Below the pieces are notes generated by a model. The model saw nothing but the letters and a program-made list of their open reading frames with translations, did no database searches and was not told where the DNA came from. Below are positions 15,502 to 23,521 of a stretch of 64,000 nucleotides of DNA, one piece after another. Position 1 is the first letter of the stretch. Every line of letters starts with the position of its first letter. Source of the DNA: Chitinophaga tropicalis (GTDB taxonomy: Bacteria; Bacteroidota; Bacteroidia; Chitinophagales; Chitinophagaceae); assembly GCF_009758205.1 (NCBI RefSeq), contig NZ_WRXN01000005.1, positions 1 to 64,000 of the forward strand, given 5' to 3'. Made by a program: the position numbers and the translations under genes.

Positions 15502-18462
15502 ATGCGTACCCTCATAATTCCCATTTTACTTTGCTGCTGCTTATGTGGCTATAGCCAGGAATTATCCTTCAAACAACTTACTGTTAAAGACGGGCTTCCG
15601 GGAGCGGTTGTTTACCAGGCATTACAGGATAAGAACGGGTTTATATGGTTTGCCACCAACCAGGGAGTAAGCCGTTTTGACGGAAGAACATTTACCAACT
15701 ATTTCAGAGAAGACGGCCTGCCGGATAATGAAATAATAAAGTTGTACCTGGACAGGCATAACAATATCTGGTTTATTTCATTGCTGGGCATCCCATCTGT
15801 TTACCATAACGGCACTATTATCCGCTTTGATCATTGTACCGGAGTAACCAACATTTGTGAAGACCGGCTAACAGATTCAATCGTACTGGTAGCAGAACAG
15901 AACAGGGGCACCCAGGGCTTCAGAGGATATTACAGCGCAGTGAATACCCCCGGGAGATGGCAATTTATTCCGCATTTCAAACCGGACCTCTGGCAACAGC
16001 TCCGAAGCTGGCCAATATTACGGGCATCTTCCACACAAAAAGTCAGTTTCTACTTTTCAATTTTTGATACATTACACTATAGTATATCAGTTAAAGATAA
16101 AAGCACTGAAAAGCGTTACCTCTTTAAAAGATACGGATATTATCACCTTCCCTTCTCTACAAACGCTTTCTCCTCTCTTACTGCGGATAAGAAAGGTATC
16201 GTGTTCCATACTCCTGATTCCATTTACTACTGCAATGCTGAAAGAATATATCCTGTCATATCGTTACACCAGTTGGGTCTCATGCCGTTCAGAAATGATG
16301 ACCTGAACTCTCTCTATTGTGAGAATGATTCTACTTTGTGGGTCTGTACCAGGAACCTGGGGCTGCTTTGTATAAAGAACTTCCTGACTTCCCGTTTTAC
16401 CCTGCATTCTTACTTTACCAGCAGTTCCTGTACTTCAATTATAAAAGACGAAGAGAACGGATACTGGGTCACTACCCATGGTGAAGGCGTTTTCCATTTA
16501 CCCGACATGAGCTTTCATACATTGTCTGATATGACAGTAAAGAATGCACTGTGTATAAGGGCATCCGGCAACAACATAATAACAGCCGGCTTTGCCGATG
16601 GCAGCATCATACAGGTAAATACTGTAAACCTGAGCAGCAGACAAGTACCTAACCAGACAGTCAGGAATAACAGGATACTTGAAATATGGCCTCTGGCAAA
16701 TGGCAGGCTGCTGGCTGGGTCTGACCGCTCATTACAGCTGCTTGATAAGGGAATGGCTGAAGACCTTATTACAACTGATGTAAAGGCAATACATGTACAG
16801 CGGGATGGTACAATATTACTGGGTACATCCAGGGGGATGATACAGACAAAACTGAAAAGAGGGACTGATAAAGTACTGATTTCCAATAGAATTACCAGCC
16901 TGACTGGTTTGGACGGACAATATTACTGGGGTACTATGCATGGGGTATATACGTTTTCAAATGGAGTGGTACATTATCTTGGCCGGAAGTATCCTGCGCT
17001 GGCCGGTATTATACATCACCTGGATATAGCACCTGATACTGCACTATGGATATCTACCCAACAGGGGGTAGCAATACTGAAAGATTCCGTGCTCACATTT
17101 ATCAAAAAAGAGCAGGGCCTGCCCAGCAATACCTGTAAACATGTCTCTTTTGATAAGAACACTGCCTGGGTATCTACCAACAAGGGCATTGCAAAGATAG
17201 ACTATCACTGGCGTAAAGCCGGGCTGGCCTACACACTCTCCAACATAACAGAAGATGATGGGCTGGCCACCAATGAAGTGAATCAGACGTTACCTATGGG
17301 AAACTATGTATGGGCTGCCACAGCCAGGGGTATCTCCTACTTTCCGAAGAGTTATATCAGTCATTCCGCCCTGCATCCTATGATCAATATCAGCAGGATA
17401 GCGGCCGGCAATGAAACATTACCGGTAGCAGATACTATTGTACTGGGGCCCAAGAAAAACAAGCTTCAGATAGAGCTGTCAGGGATCTCCTACAGGAGCG
17501 GGAAGCAGATACATTATGAATACCGCCTGAAAGAGCTGGACAATAACTGGAATAACATTACGAACAATACAATAGAGTTTCCTGCATTACCTTTTGGACG
17601 CTTTACCTTCGAGGTGCGTGCAGTAGACAGATGGAGGGAAAAAAGCGATAGTCCTAAAAGTATAATTATCATTAATGATCCACCTTTCTGGAAAACCAAC
17701 GGCTTCCTGCTGTGCATTTACCTGCTCAGCTTTATACTGACGGCGCTGGGATTCTACGAGGTTTACCGCCGGGTATTGCAGAAAAGGGAGGGAGAATATT
17801 ACCTGAAAAAGCGGATGCATGACCTGGAAGTTATGGCGCTACGCGCGCAGATGAACCCACACTTTATCTTTAACTGCCTTACTTCTATCCAGTACTACCT
17901 GATGCAGGCCGATGTGAGGAATGCTCATGTTTACCTTCATAAATTCTCTATACTGATACGGAAGATACTGCAACACAGCACCACATCCGTTATTTCACTG
18001 AAAGATGAGCTACGGATACTGGAGCTGTACCTGGAACTGGAAGAATTGAGACTGGGCAGAAGAATGAAGTACCGGGTAGATGTATCTGATAACATCCCGC
18101 AGGAAGATATATTAATTCCTGCCATGATCATTCAGCCTTATGTGGAGAATGCTGTCAAACACGGCATTGCTCCACTGGAAGACAGGCAGGGCATATTAAA
18201 CATTAAGATAACCCGCGCAGGTAATTATATTGAATGTATCATTGAGGATAACGGCCCTGGTATGCCTGCACCTATGCAAAGTGACAGCTCTAAAGAATAT
18301 GGCCACGTATCTCTCGGCACCAGTATTACTGTTAACCGGATCAATACTATCAACACGCTTCAGAAACACCAGATAGTATTGCAGGTAACTGATAAACAAA
18401 CGTTGGACAACGCTGCCAGCGGTACCATTGTTCATCTGCTCTTCCCAATAAAAACCCATTAA
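15502..18462 (+). CDS. LytS-type sensor histidine kinase with periplasmic two-component propeller
   Basis: 986 residues from the ATG at 15502, where a clean signal peptide starts (MRTLIIPILLCCCLCGYSQ). Residues about 20-650 contain Reg_prop beta-propeller units such as FKQLTVKDGLPGAVVY, DKNGFIWFATNQGVSRFDG and GLPDNEI. A Y_Y_Y-type Ig-like domain follows (YEYRLKELDNNWNNIT), then one transmembrane helix (about 733-755). The cytoplasmic kinase has the His_kinase (PF06580-type) box ALRAQMNPHFIFNCL with phospho-acceptor His787, N-box QPYVENAVKHG and G-box EDNGPGMP. The LytTR regulator starts 2 bp after its stop. It probably senses a glycan or other periplasmic ligand. It is not a hybrid kinase. 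Confidence 0.92.
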   Translation: MRTLIIPILLCCCLCGYSQELSFKQLTVKDGLPGAVVYQALQDKNGFIWFATNQGVSRFDGRTFTNYFREDGLPDNEIIKLYLDRHNNIWFISLLGIPSVYHNGTIIRFDHCTGVTNICEDRLTDSIVLVAEQNRGTQGFRGYYSAVNTPGRWQFIPHFKPDLWQQLRSWPILRASSTQKVSFYFSIFDTLHYSISVKDKSTEKRYLFKRYGYYHLPFSTNAFSSLTADKKGIVFHTPDSIYYCNAERIYPVISLHQLGLMPFRNDDLNSLYCENDSTLWVCTRNLGLLCIKNFLTSRFTLHSYFTSSSCTSIIKDEENGYWVTTHGEGVFHLPDMSFHTLSDMTVKNALCIRASGNNIITAGFADGSIIQVNTVNLSSRQVPNQTVRNNRILEIWPLANGRLLAGSDRSLQLLDKGMAEDLITTDVKAIHVQRDGTILLGTSRGMIQTKLKRGTDKVLISNRITSLTGLDGQYYWGTMHGVYTFSNGVVHYLGRKYPALAGIIHHLDIAPDTALWISTQQGVAILKDSVLTFIKKEQGLPSNTCKHVSFDKNTAWVSTNKGIAKIDYHWRKAGLAYTLSNITEDDGLATNEVNQTLPMGNYVWAATARGISYFPKSYISHSALHPMINISRIAAGNETLPVADTIVLGPKKNKLQIELSGISYRSGKQIHYEYRLKELDNNWNNITNNTIEFPALPFGRFTFEVRAVDRWREKSDSPKSIIIINDPPFWKTNGFLLCIYLLSFILTALGFYEVYRRVLQKREGEYYLKKRMHDLEVMALRAQMNPHFIFNCLTSIQYYLMQADVRNAHVYLHKFSILIRKILQHSTTSVISLKDELRILELYLELEELRLGRRMKYRVDVSDNIPQEDILIPAMIIQPYVENAVKHGIAPLEDRQGILNIKITRAGNYIECIIEDNGPGMPAPMQSDSSKEYGHVSLGTSITVNRINTINTLQKHQIVLQVTDKQTLDNAASGTIVHLLFPIKTH

Positions 18463-18464
18463 CT

Positions 18465-19211
18465 ATGCCCTTTAAAACCTTTATCGTAGAAGACGAAGAA
18501 AAAAGCCTGTATGTGTTACAGAAGATGATCTCCGATTTTGCAACTGATCTGACCATTTGTGGTAATGCCTCTCATATCAGCAGCGCCGTAAAGGCAATAG
18601 AAGTGAATGAACCGGACCTTCTTTTTATGGATATCCGTATTGCTGATGGCACCGGCTTTGATGTTCTAAAACAATTATCTTTCCGCAACTTTGAGCTGAT
18701 ATTCATCACCGCATTTGATAATTATGCATTGGACGCCTTCCGTTTTGCCGCTATTGATTATCTGTTAAAGCCTATTGGCATACAGGAGTTTGAAGATACC
18801 CTGACGCGCGCAAGGGACAGACTGACAACCAGGGCTCCGCGCACCTTCATTGATGAGCTGCTGCGCAAATTACCGGGAACCGGGTATGATAAAAAGATAA
18901 GCATACCTACTCCTCACGGTTATGACTTTGTGGACATGAAAGATATTATCTGGTGCGGGTCAGAAGGTTCGTATACCATGTTCTATCTTTCCAACGGCTC
19001 CAGGATCATTTCCTCCCAAAGGCTGGGTTTGTATGAGGAACAACTTTATTCCGCCAATTTCTTCCGGATCCATCACAGTATCATTGTTAACCTGCAATTC
19101 ATTAAAAGCTATATAAAAGGCAAGGGCGGATATGTGATAATGACGGATGGTACTGAGCTGGAAGTATCTCAAAGAAAGAAGGGAGAGTTTTTAGACAGGC
19201 TGATGATGTAA
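18465..19211 (+). CDS. LytTR-family response regulator
   Basis: 248 residues. Receiver domain (1-125) with acidic pair VEDEE, phosphorylation site Asp56 in FMDIRIADGTGFD, and conserved Lys in DYLLKP. The C-terminal LytTR DNA-binding domain (about 145-245) has YDFVDMKDIIWCGSEGSYTM, FRIHHSIIVNLQFI and GTELEVSQRKKGEF. The start is 2 bp behind the kinase stop, so the pair is a standard two-component system. The most likely target in reach is the secreted protein gene 184 bp downstream, but no repeated LytTR sites were identified there by eye. Confidence 0.93.
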   Translation: MPFKTFIVEDEEKSLYVLQKMISDFATDLTICGNASHISSAVKAIEVNEPDLLFMDIRIADGTGFDVLKQLSFRNFELIFITAFDNYALDAFRFAAIDYLLKPIGIQEFEDTLTRARDRLTTRAPRTFIDELLRKLPGTGYDKKISIPTPHGYDFVDMKDIIWCGSEGSYTMFYLSNGSRIISSQRLGLYEEQLYSANFFRIHHSIIVNLQFIKSYIKGKGGYVIMTDGTELEVSQRKKGEFLDRLMM

Positions 19212-19395
19212 GCATTTATTTGCAGTTATGACAGGAAACGATGCAGTTATCTGTTAAACCGATGCACTTATAAAATGCGGATCAACTCAGTACTTTCAGA
19301 CTGTATCTTAGCAACCGTTCAGATAACCCGGCTAAATACATAACACTGCAAGGAATGCCCCTCAAATATATTTATCATACTTAAACCCTGTTATT

Positions 19396-19890
19396 ATGAA
19401 AAACTTTGCTGTTTTTTTACTGACATTGGCGTTGCCATTTATGTCCTTTAATCCTTCTACCGGAACTACTGAAATTCCACCTGTAAAGAAGAAGGTGACG
19501 AAAGTAGTCCGTCGCTCCGGAGATGACAATATCGTAGTTGTTAATCAGACTCCTTACACGGTCAATGTGGATATTAAAATATCGCTCGGTCCTATTTCTC
19601 CTGTAGACTATCATTATACAGTTGCAGTGCCGGGTAATCAAACTTACAGTACACCTAACTTTAGCAGCACCTGTAGCTATATAGATGGTAACAATACTAC
19701 TTATATGCTGGTTGAGTGGACATCTACCGGGCCTGCGGCTGCTACCAGTTACCAGTTCTTTTTCTCTAACGGAACAACTTATGGTTGTAAACGCAGAACT
19801 ACCCGTAATGGGGGTCTTGGTACTTATCTTGACCAGGGTTGCGGCTCACAATTTCTGTTCCTGTATGAAAGTACTACTTGTGGACAATAG
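19396..19890 (+). CDS. Secreted protein of unknown function
   Basis: 164 residues. Signal peptide MKNFAVFLLTLALPFMSFNPS, then a basic stretch (VKKKVTKVVRRSG) and a beta-rich, Thr/Ser/Tyr-rich mature region: NIVVVNQTPYTVNVDIKISL, YHYTVAVPGNQTYSTPNFSSTC, YMLVEWTSTGPAAATSYQFFFSNGTTYGC. Four cysteines (CSYI, CKRR, CGSQ, CGQ at the end) may form disulfides after export. No sorting domain or catalytic motif is seen and I do not recognise the family. It is flanked upstream by a LytTR two-component pair and downstream by a terminator, so it is a monocistronic candidate target of that pair. Confidence 0.7.
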   Translation: MKNFAVFLLTLALPFMSFNPSTGTTEIPPVKKKVTKVVRRSGDDNIVVVNQTPYTVNVDIKISLGPISPVDYHYTVAVPGNQTYSTPNFSSTCSYIDGNNTTYMLVEWTSTGPAAATSYQFFFSNGTTYGCKRRTTRNGGLGTYLDQGCGSQFLFLYESTTCGQ

Positions 19891-19953
19891 TAAGTATATC
19901 AAACCGTTCTATTTAACAGATGACTGACCAAGCAACAATGATTGCGGCATCGA

Positions 19954-19985
19954 AGCCCGGAATATAGATTCCGGGCTATTTTTTT
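19954..19985 (+). terminator. Intrinsic terminator after the secreted protein gene
   Basis: 10-bp stem AGCCCGGAAT / ATTCCGGGCT with loop ATAG, then an uninterrupted T-run after one A. It also lies just beyond the stop of the convergent SDR gene. Confidence 0.88.
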
Positions 19986-19992
19986 CCTGTTT

Positions 19993-20745
19993 TCAGAACG
20001 GATGGTGACGCATACCGCCATCTACAACGGCCACGGTGCCGGTAATATATTTTGCACGGGGAGACACCAGGAAAACAGCCATGTTGGCCATATCCTGCGG
20101 TTCTCCGAAATCGCCCAAGGGGATCTCCCGTTCAGCAAATTTCTTGCGCTCGTCACCACGGAAATAAGGGCGGATATTCTCAGTATCTATAAGGCCCGGC
20201 TGTAAGCAGTTGACCCTGATACCATGCTGCCCCAATTGCCCGGCAAGCTGCTTGGACCATGCTACTACCGCCGCTTTGGCTACTGCTGAGACATTGAGTG
20301 TGCGCAACTCATAGGTGCTGACAAGGTTTAGAATGGCGCCTTGTTTACGTTCTATAAAATGAGGCAACAACTGCTGTGTGAGTTGCCGGTGGCGGTCAAA
20401 ATCCATCGTCATGGAGCCGGTCCAGGCATCTTCCGGCCCTACGACATCTACCGGGCGACTACGGCCCGTATTGTTAACCAGTATATCAACATGCCCCAGG
20501 CTGACCAATGCTGCTGCAGCGATCTTTTCCGGTCCGTCGGGCGCAACAAAATCCTGTACTAACGTAACTGGTTCTACGCCACCCGCAGCAGCGATCTCAT
20601 CTTTGAGACTTTTCAATAATTCTTCGTTTCTTGCAGTAGCGAGCACTGTTACACCTTCAATGGCTAATTCCTTTGCAATAGCGCGGCCAATGCCCTGGCT
20701 GGCTCCGGTCACTACTGCCGTTTTTCCTTTTAAATACAGATCCAT
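19993..20745 (-). CDS. Classical-like SDR oxidoreductase lacking the catalytic Tyr
   Basis: 250 residues from the ATG at 20745 (MDLYLKGKTAVVTGASQGIGRAI). The NAD(P)-binding motif TGASQGIG, the NNTGRS loop and the C-terminal GGMRHH region show a classical SDR fold. The active-site YxxxK is altered: the segment reads LNVSAVAKAAV, with Ser four residues before the Lys, so the usual Tyr is replaced. The DNA (TCA at that codon) is unambiguous in the sequence given. The nearby Tyr in STYELR is eight residues further upstream and cannot be assumed to substitute. Oxidoreductase activity may be lost or changed. It has its own minus-strand -7 box. Confidence 0.88.
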   Translation of the reverse strand: MDLYLKGKTAVVTGASQGIGRAIAKELAIEGVTVLATARNEELLKSLKDEIAAAGGVEPVTLVQDFVAPDGPEKIAAAALVSLGHVDILVNNTGRSRPVDVVGPEDAWTGSMTMDFDRHRQLTQQLLPHFIERKQGAILNLVSTYELRTLNVSAVAKAAVVAWSKQLAGQLGQHGIRVNCLQPGLIDTENIRPYFRGDERKKFAEREIPLGDFGEPQDMANMAVFLVSPRAKYITGTVAVVDGGMRHHPF

Positions 20746-20786
20746 ATTATTTTCCTTTTCAGGTAGTGTATTAGAAAATTTCTTTA

Positions 20787-20794
20787 CAAAAGTA
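20787..20794 (-). promoter_or_regulatory. Bacteroidota -7 box for the SDR gene
   Basis: On the minus strand this reads TACTTTTG, a full TAnnTTTG match, about 42 bp upstream of the SDR ATG at 20745. Confidence 0.55.
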
Positions 20795-20837
20795 GCGGGC
20801 AGCATCTAACTTTACAGACCCTGCAATTAATTGTCAG

Positions 20838-20859
20838 ATACTAACAAAATTGTTAGTAT
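20838..20859. promoter_or_regulatory. Perfect 22-bp operator-like palindrome
   Basis: Arms ATACTAACAA and TTGTTAGTAT flank a 2-bp centre. It lies between the divergent SDR gene and the alkylation-repair operon, about 44 bp from the -7 box on the SDR side and 49 bp from that on the operon side. No dedicated regulator gene is adjacent; the AraC-type Ada protein of the operon is one candidate binder. Confidence 0.6.
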
Positions 20860-20908
20860 TCTCTGTAATCATAGCAAGAAGCGGGTTTTATAAGGATGTC
20901 ATGCTGAT

Positions 20909-20916
20909 TAGTTTTG
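20909..20916 (+). promoter_or_regulatory. Bacteroidota -7 box for the alkylation-repair operon
   Basis: TAGTTTTG matches TAnnTTTG, 29 bp upstream of the ATG at 20946. Confidence 0.55.
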
Positions 20917-20945
20917 CATAAGTAAATAACTTAATCCAGCAGACA

Positions 20946-21659
20946 ATGAGCAATATTATAAAACGGCTACAAACAAAGGACTGGCAGAAAGCTGCAGAAA
21001 GCCTTACGGAGAAAGGTTATGCCGTTATAGAAGAAGTACTCGCCCCTGAAGAATGTAAAGAGTTGATTGCAGCATACCAGTCAGATGATGACTACCGTAA
21101 AACCATTTCGATGGAAAGATACAGGTTTGGTATGGGTGAATACAAGTATTTTCAGTATCCTTTACCGCAACTGATCACCGATATCAGGGAGACTGTATAT
21201 CCGTACATTGCACCGGTGGCTAATCAATGGATGAAAGTGCTGAATATAGATAAGCACTTTCCTGCAACACACCAGGAACTAAAGGCTTTATGTCATCAGC
21301 ACGGACAGACCAAACCCACCGTTCTTATACTCAGATATGGTGAGGGTGGTTTTAATACACTACACCAGGACCTGTACGGAGATATCTATTTTCCTATGCA
21401 GCTGGTATTGTTCTTAAACGAAGCAGATGAAGATTATACCGGTGGTGAATTTGTACTGACAGAATCTATCCCCCGGGCACAATCTAAAGCGAATGTGCTT
21501 AAACCCAAAAGAGGTGACATGCTGCTTTTCACTACCAATTTCCGGCCGGTGAAAGGCAGTAAAGGATATTACAGGGTGAGTATGAAACATGGTGTAAGTC
21601 CGCTGCATAGTGGTAACCGCCATACTTTAGGCATTATTTTTCACGATGCTTTAAGCTAA
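20946..21659 (+). CDS. 2OG-Fe(II) dioxygenase, first gene of the alkylation-repair operon
   Basis: 237 residues with the double-stranded beta-helix iron site: His140 and Asp142 (HQD in FNTLHQDLYGD), distal His215 (KHGVSPL) and the 2-oxoglutarate-binding Arg225 (GNRHTLG). The spacing fits prolyl-hydroxylase/AlkB-like enzymes. An N-terminal helix pair precedes the core. It is 13 bp upstream of the Ada-like gene, so a role in oxidative repair of alkylated DNA, analogous to AlkB, is a context-based inference. The fold alone would also allow other hydroxylase substrates. Confidence 0.85.
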   Translation: MSNIIKRLQTKDWQKAAESLTEKGYAVIEEVLAPEECKELIAAYQSDDDYRKTISMERYRFGMGEYKYFQYPLPQLITDIRETVYPYIAPVANQWMKVLNIDKHFPATHQELKALCHQHGQTKPTVLILRYGEGGFNTLHQDLYGDIYFPMQLVLFLNEADEDYTGGEFVLTESIPRAQSKANVLKPKRGDMLLFTTNFRPVKGSKGYYRVSMKHGVSPLHSGNRHTLGIIFHDALS

Positions 21660-21672
21660 AAACAGGAAAGTC

Positions 21673-22524
21673 ATGGAAACACAACAGGAAATAAACTATA
21701 AAAGGATTGCGGAAGCAATTGAATTTTTCAGGCAGAATTTCAAGACCCAGCCCGGGCTGGAAGAAGCGGCTGAGCATGTGCACCTGAGCCCTTTCCATTT
21801 CCAGCGTATGTTTCAGGAATGGGCAGGTGTAACGCCTAAACAGTTCCTGCAATATTTAAGTGTAGAACATGCTAAAGATATATTGAAAAAAACAGGTGCA
21901 ACCCTGGTAGATGCTGCCATTGAAACAGGGCTTTCAGGGACAGGCAGGCTATATGACCTCTTCATCAAGATAGAAGGTATGACGCCTGGTGAATATAAGA
22001 ATGGAGGCGAGCTGCTTCATATCAATTACAGCTTTGCAGAAAGCCCGTTCGGTCTTATCATTGTAGCATCGACGGATAAGGGTATATGTCATATGGCTTT
22101 TGCAGATGAAAGCAGGGAGACCGCTTTCGCCAACCTGAAGCGTGCCTTTCCAAATGCAACTTACACTCAGCTGGTAGACAGCATTCAGCAGAATGCCCTG
22201 TTTATTTTCGGGCAGGACTGGAGTAAGCTGGGGCAGATAAAGCTGCACCTGAAGGGTACACAGTTCCAGATCAAGGTATGGGAAATCTTACTAAAGGTCC
22301 CTATAGGCGGCCTGACCACTTATGCAGATCTCGCTGAAAAAGCAGGACATACAGGCGCATCGAGGGCTGTTGGTACTGCTGTTGGCAATAATCCTGTAGC
22401 GTTCCTGATTCCCTGTCACAGGGTTATCAAGGCTACGGGAGAGATTGGTCAGTATCACTGGGGAAGTGTCCGCAAGAATGCCATTATTGGCTGGGAGGCT
22501 GCTAAAAATAACAGGCTGTCATGA
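21673..22524 (+). CDS. Ada-like AraC regulator fused to O6-methylguanine-DNA methyltransferase
   Basis: 283 residues. Residues 10-110 form an AraC-type double helix-turn-helix (LEEAAEHVHLSPFHFQRMFQEWAGVTPKQFLQYL). Residues 115-283 are the Ogt/AGT repair domain with FQIKVWEILLKVPIGGLTTYADLA, the active-site PCHRV (Cys248) and the end motif GEIGQYHWGS. The N-terminal zinc-binding methyl-acceptor domain of E. coli Ada is missing here and is encoded by the next gene. It repairs O6-alkylguanine and probably activates its own operon. Confidence 0.93.
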   Translation: METQQEINYKRIAEAIEFFRQNFKTQPGLEEAAEHVHLSPFHFQRMFQEWAGVTPKQFLQYLSVEHAKDILKKTGATLVDAAIETGLSGTGRLYDLFIKIEGMTPGEYKNGGELLHINYSFAESPFGLIIVASTDKGICHMAFADESRETAFANLKRAFPNATYTQLVDSIQQNALFIFGQDWSKLGQIKLHLKGTQFQIKVWEILLKVPIGGLTTYADLAEKAGHTGASRAVGTAVGNNPVAFLIPCHRVIKATGEIGQYHWGSVRKNAIIGWEAAKNNRLS

Positions 22525-22760
22525 TCGGTCATATTGATATAGGGACAGCTGCTGTTCTCCGGCTTATCAGGAAAGGTATTATTACGCTTGGAGGGAATAA
22601 ACCGGGTAAAATTTACGGCACCTTATCCTGCCCTTCCGGTAAACGTATGAAAACAGAGAACCGGGTATTCTTTGAAAATGAAGAAGAGGCGATTGCGGAG
22701 GGTTACAGGCCTTGTGGGCACTGTATGAAGGGAAAGTATAAGGCATGGAAAGGAAAGTAG
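22521..22760 (+). CDS. Stand-alone Ada-type zinc-binding (methyl-acceptor) domain protein
   Basis: 79 residues, starting with an ATGA overlap with the upstream Ada-Ogt gene, so translation is coupled. The C-terminal half matches the Ada N-terminal zinc domain: TLSCPSGKRM (Cys37), NRVFF, EEAIAEGYRPCGHC (Cys65, Cys68). The position of the second Cys (four residues after Cys37) is Lys, so only three of the four canonical ligands are present. In Ada the first of these Cys accepts a methyl group from phosphotriesters. Here that domain is a separate polypeptide. Zinc affinity and acceptor activity with three ligands are uncertain. Confidence 0.85.
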   Translation: MIGHIDIGTAAVLRLIRKGIITLGGNKPGKIYGTLSCPSGKRMKTENRVFFENEEEAIAEGYRPCGHCMKGKYKAWKGK

Positions 22761-22764
22761 TGCG

Positions 22765-22840
22765 TCCGTTTGATTTTTTTGCGCTGCGCGCGGCTCATTT
22801 TTTAAATGATGGGGATTGGGCCTGCGGCCGGTTAGAGGAT
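22765..22840. repeat. Dispersed composite palindromic element, copy E
   Basis: T-run plus GC-rich core GCGCTGCGCGCGG. The stretch 22772-22793 is identical over 22 bp to 32346-32367. It is followed by a second GC palindrome around CCTGCGGCCGG. It overlaps the 3' end of the minus-strand GNAT gene and lacks the long hairpin seen in copies A, C and D. Confidence 0.7.
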
Positions 22841-23349
22841 CTTTTGATCTCATATACAAAATTCAATCTTGGGGGCTCACCATTAGCAGCCCTCTCCTCT
22901 CTTACTTTTGCAGCTCCCAGCCTGCCGACGGCTATTTGTGAACGATAGTTCTCAGAATCAACTAAAAAGCATACTCTATCTACATACTGAAAGATATAAT
23001 CCATCATCAGCTTCTTTACTGACGGGTTTATTCCGGTGCCCCAGAACCTGGTTGCATAAAACGTATATCCGATCTCTATCCTGTTCTCTGCCGCATCATA
23101 GTCAAAGAAACGGGTGCTTCCAATCACATCTCCTGTGTCTTTATCGATAATTTTGAATGCGCCCCCACTTTGAATGGCACTTTCAAAAAAGGACTGGAAA
23201 ACCTCTTTTTTCCAGCGGTCTTTCTGAGGATGTTGTTCCCATATCTTTTGATCTGATGCAGCGTTGAATAAAACATCAAAGTCAGATTCCGCCAGGGGCT
23301 GAAGGATTATCCTTTCATTCTCCAGAACAGGTTGAATAGAAAAAGTCAT
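22795..23349 (-). CDS. GNAT family N-acetyltransferase (RimJ/RimL-like)
   Basis: 184 residues from the ATG at 23349. A TTG at 23364 is less likely. The N-terminus ENERIILQPLAESDFDVLF is the usual RimJ/RimL opening; the acetyl-CoA fold is seen in RIEIGYTFYATRFWGTGINPSVKKLM and the strand VCFLVDSENYRSQIAVGRLGAAKV. The substrate is unknown; the family includes ribosomal-protein and small-molecule acetyltransferases. The last ~15 codons lie inside palindromic element E, so the C-terminus RPQAQSPSFKK is probably derived from that repeat. A -7-like TACTTTG (one base short of consensus spacing) is just upstream of the start. Confidence 0.85.
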   Translation of the reverse strand: MTFSIQPVLENERIILQPLAESDFDVLFNAASDQKIWEQHPQKDRWKKEVFQSFFESAIQSGGAFKIIDKDTGDVIGSTRFFDYDAAENRIEIGYTFYATRFWGTGINPSVKKLMMDYIFQYVDRVCFLVDSENYRSQIAVGRLGAAKVREERAANGEPPRLNFVYEIKRSSNRPQAQSPSFKK

Positions 23350-23521
23350 AGTTTTTAGTGGCAAAGTACAAACAACCTGGATTACCTGAATAATCCAGTT
23401 ATAATAAAGAAACTAATCCAGCTCAGAAGGAGTTAAACAGAGGAATGAAGCGTTTAGTCGTTTTCGGATTTAATATTTATTATATTGTTGCCCATAAAAC
23501 TCATAATTAAACAGTAGCGTT

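Noticed and set aside
20946..21659. True AlkB
   Set aside because: The HxD...H...R core is present, but the N-terminal nucleotide-recognition lid of AlkB is not recognisable; repair function rests on the neighbouring Ada genes.
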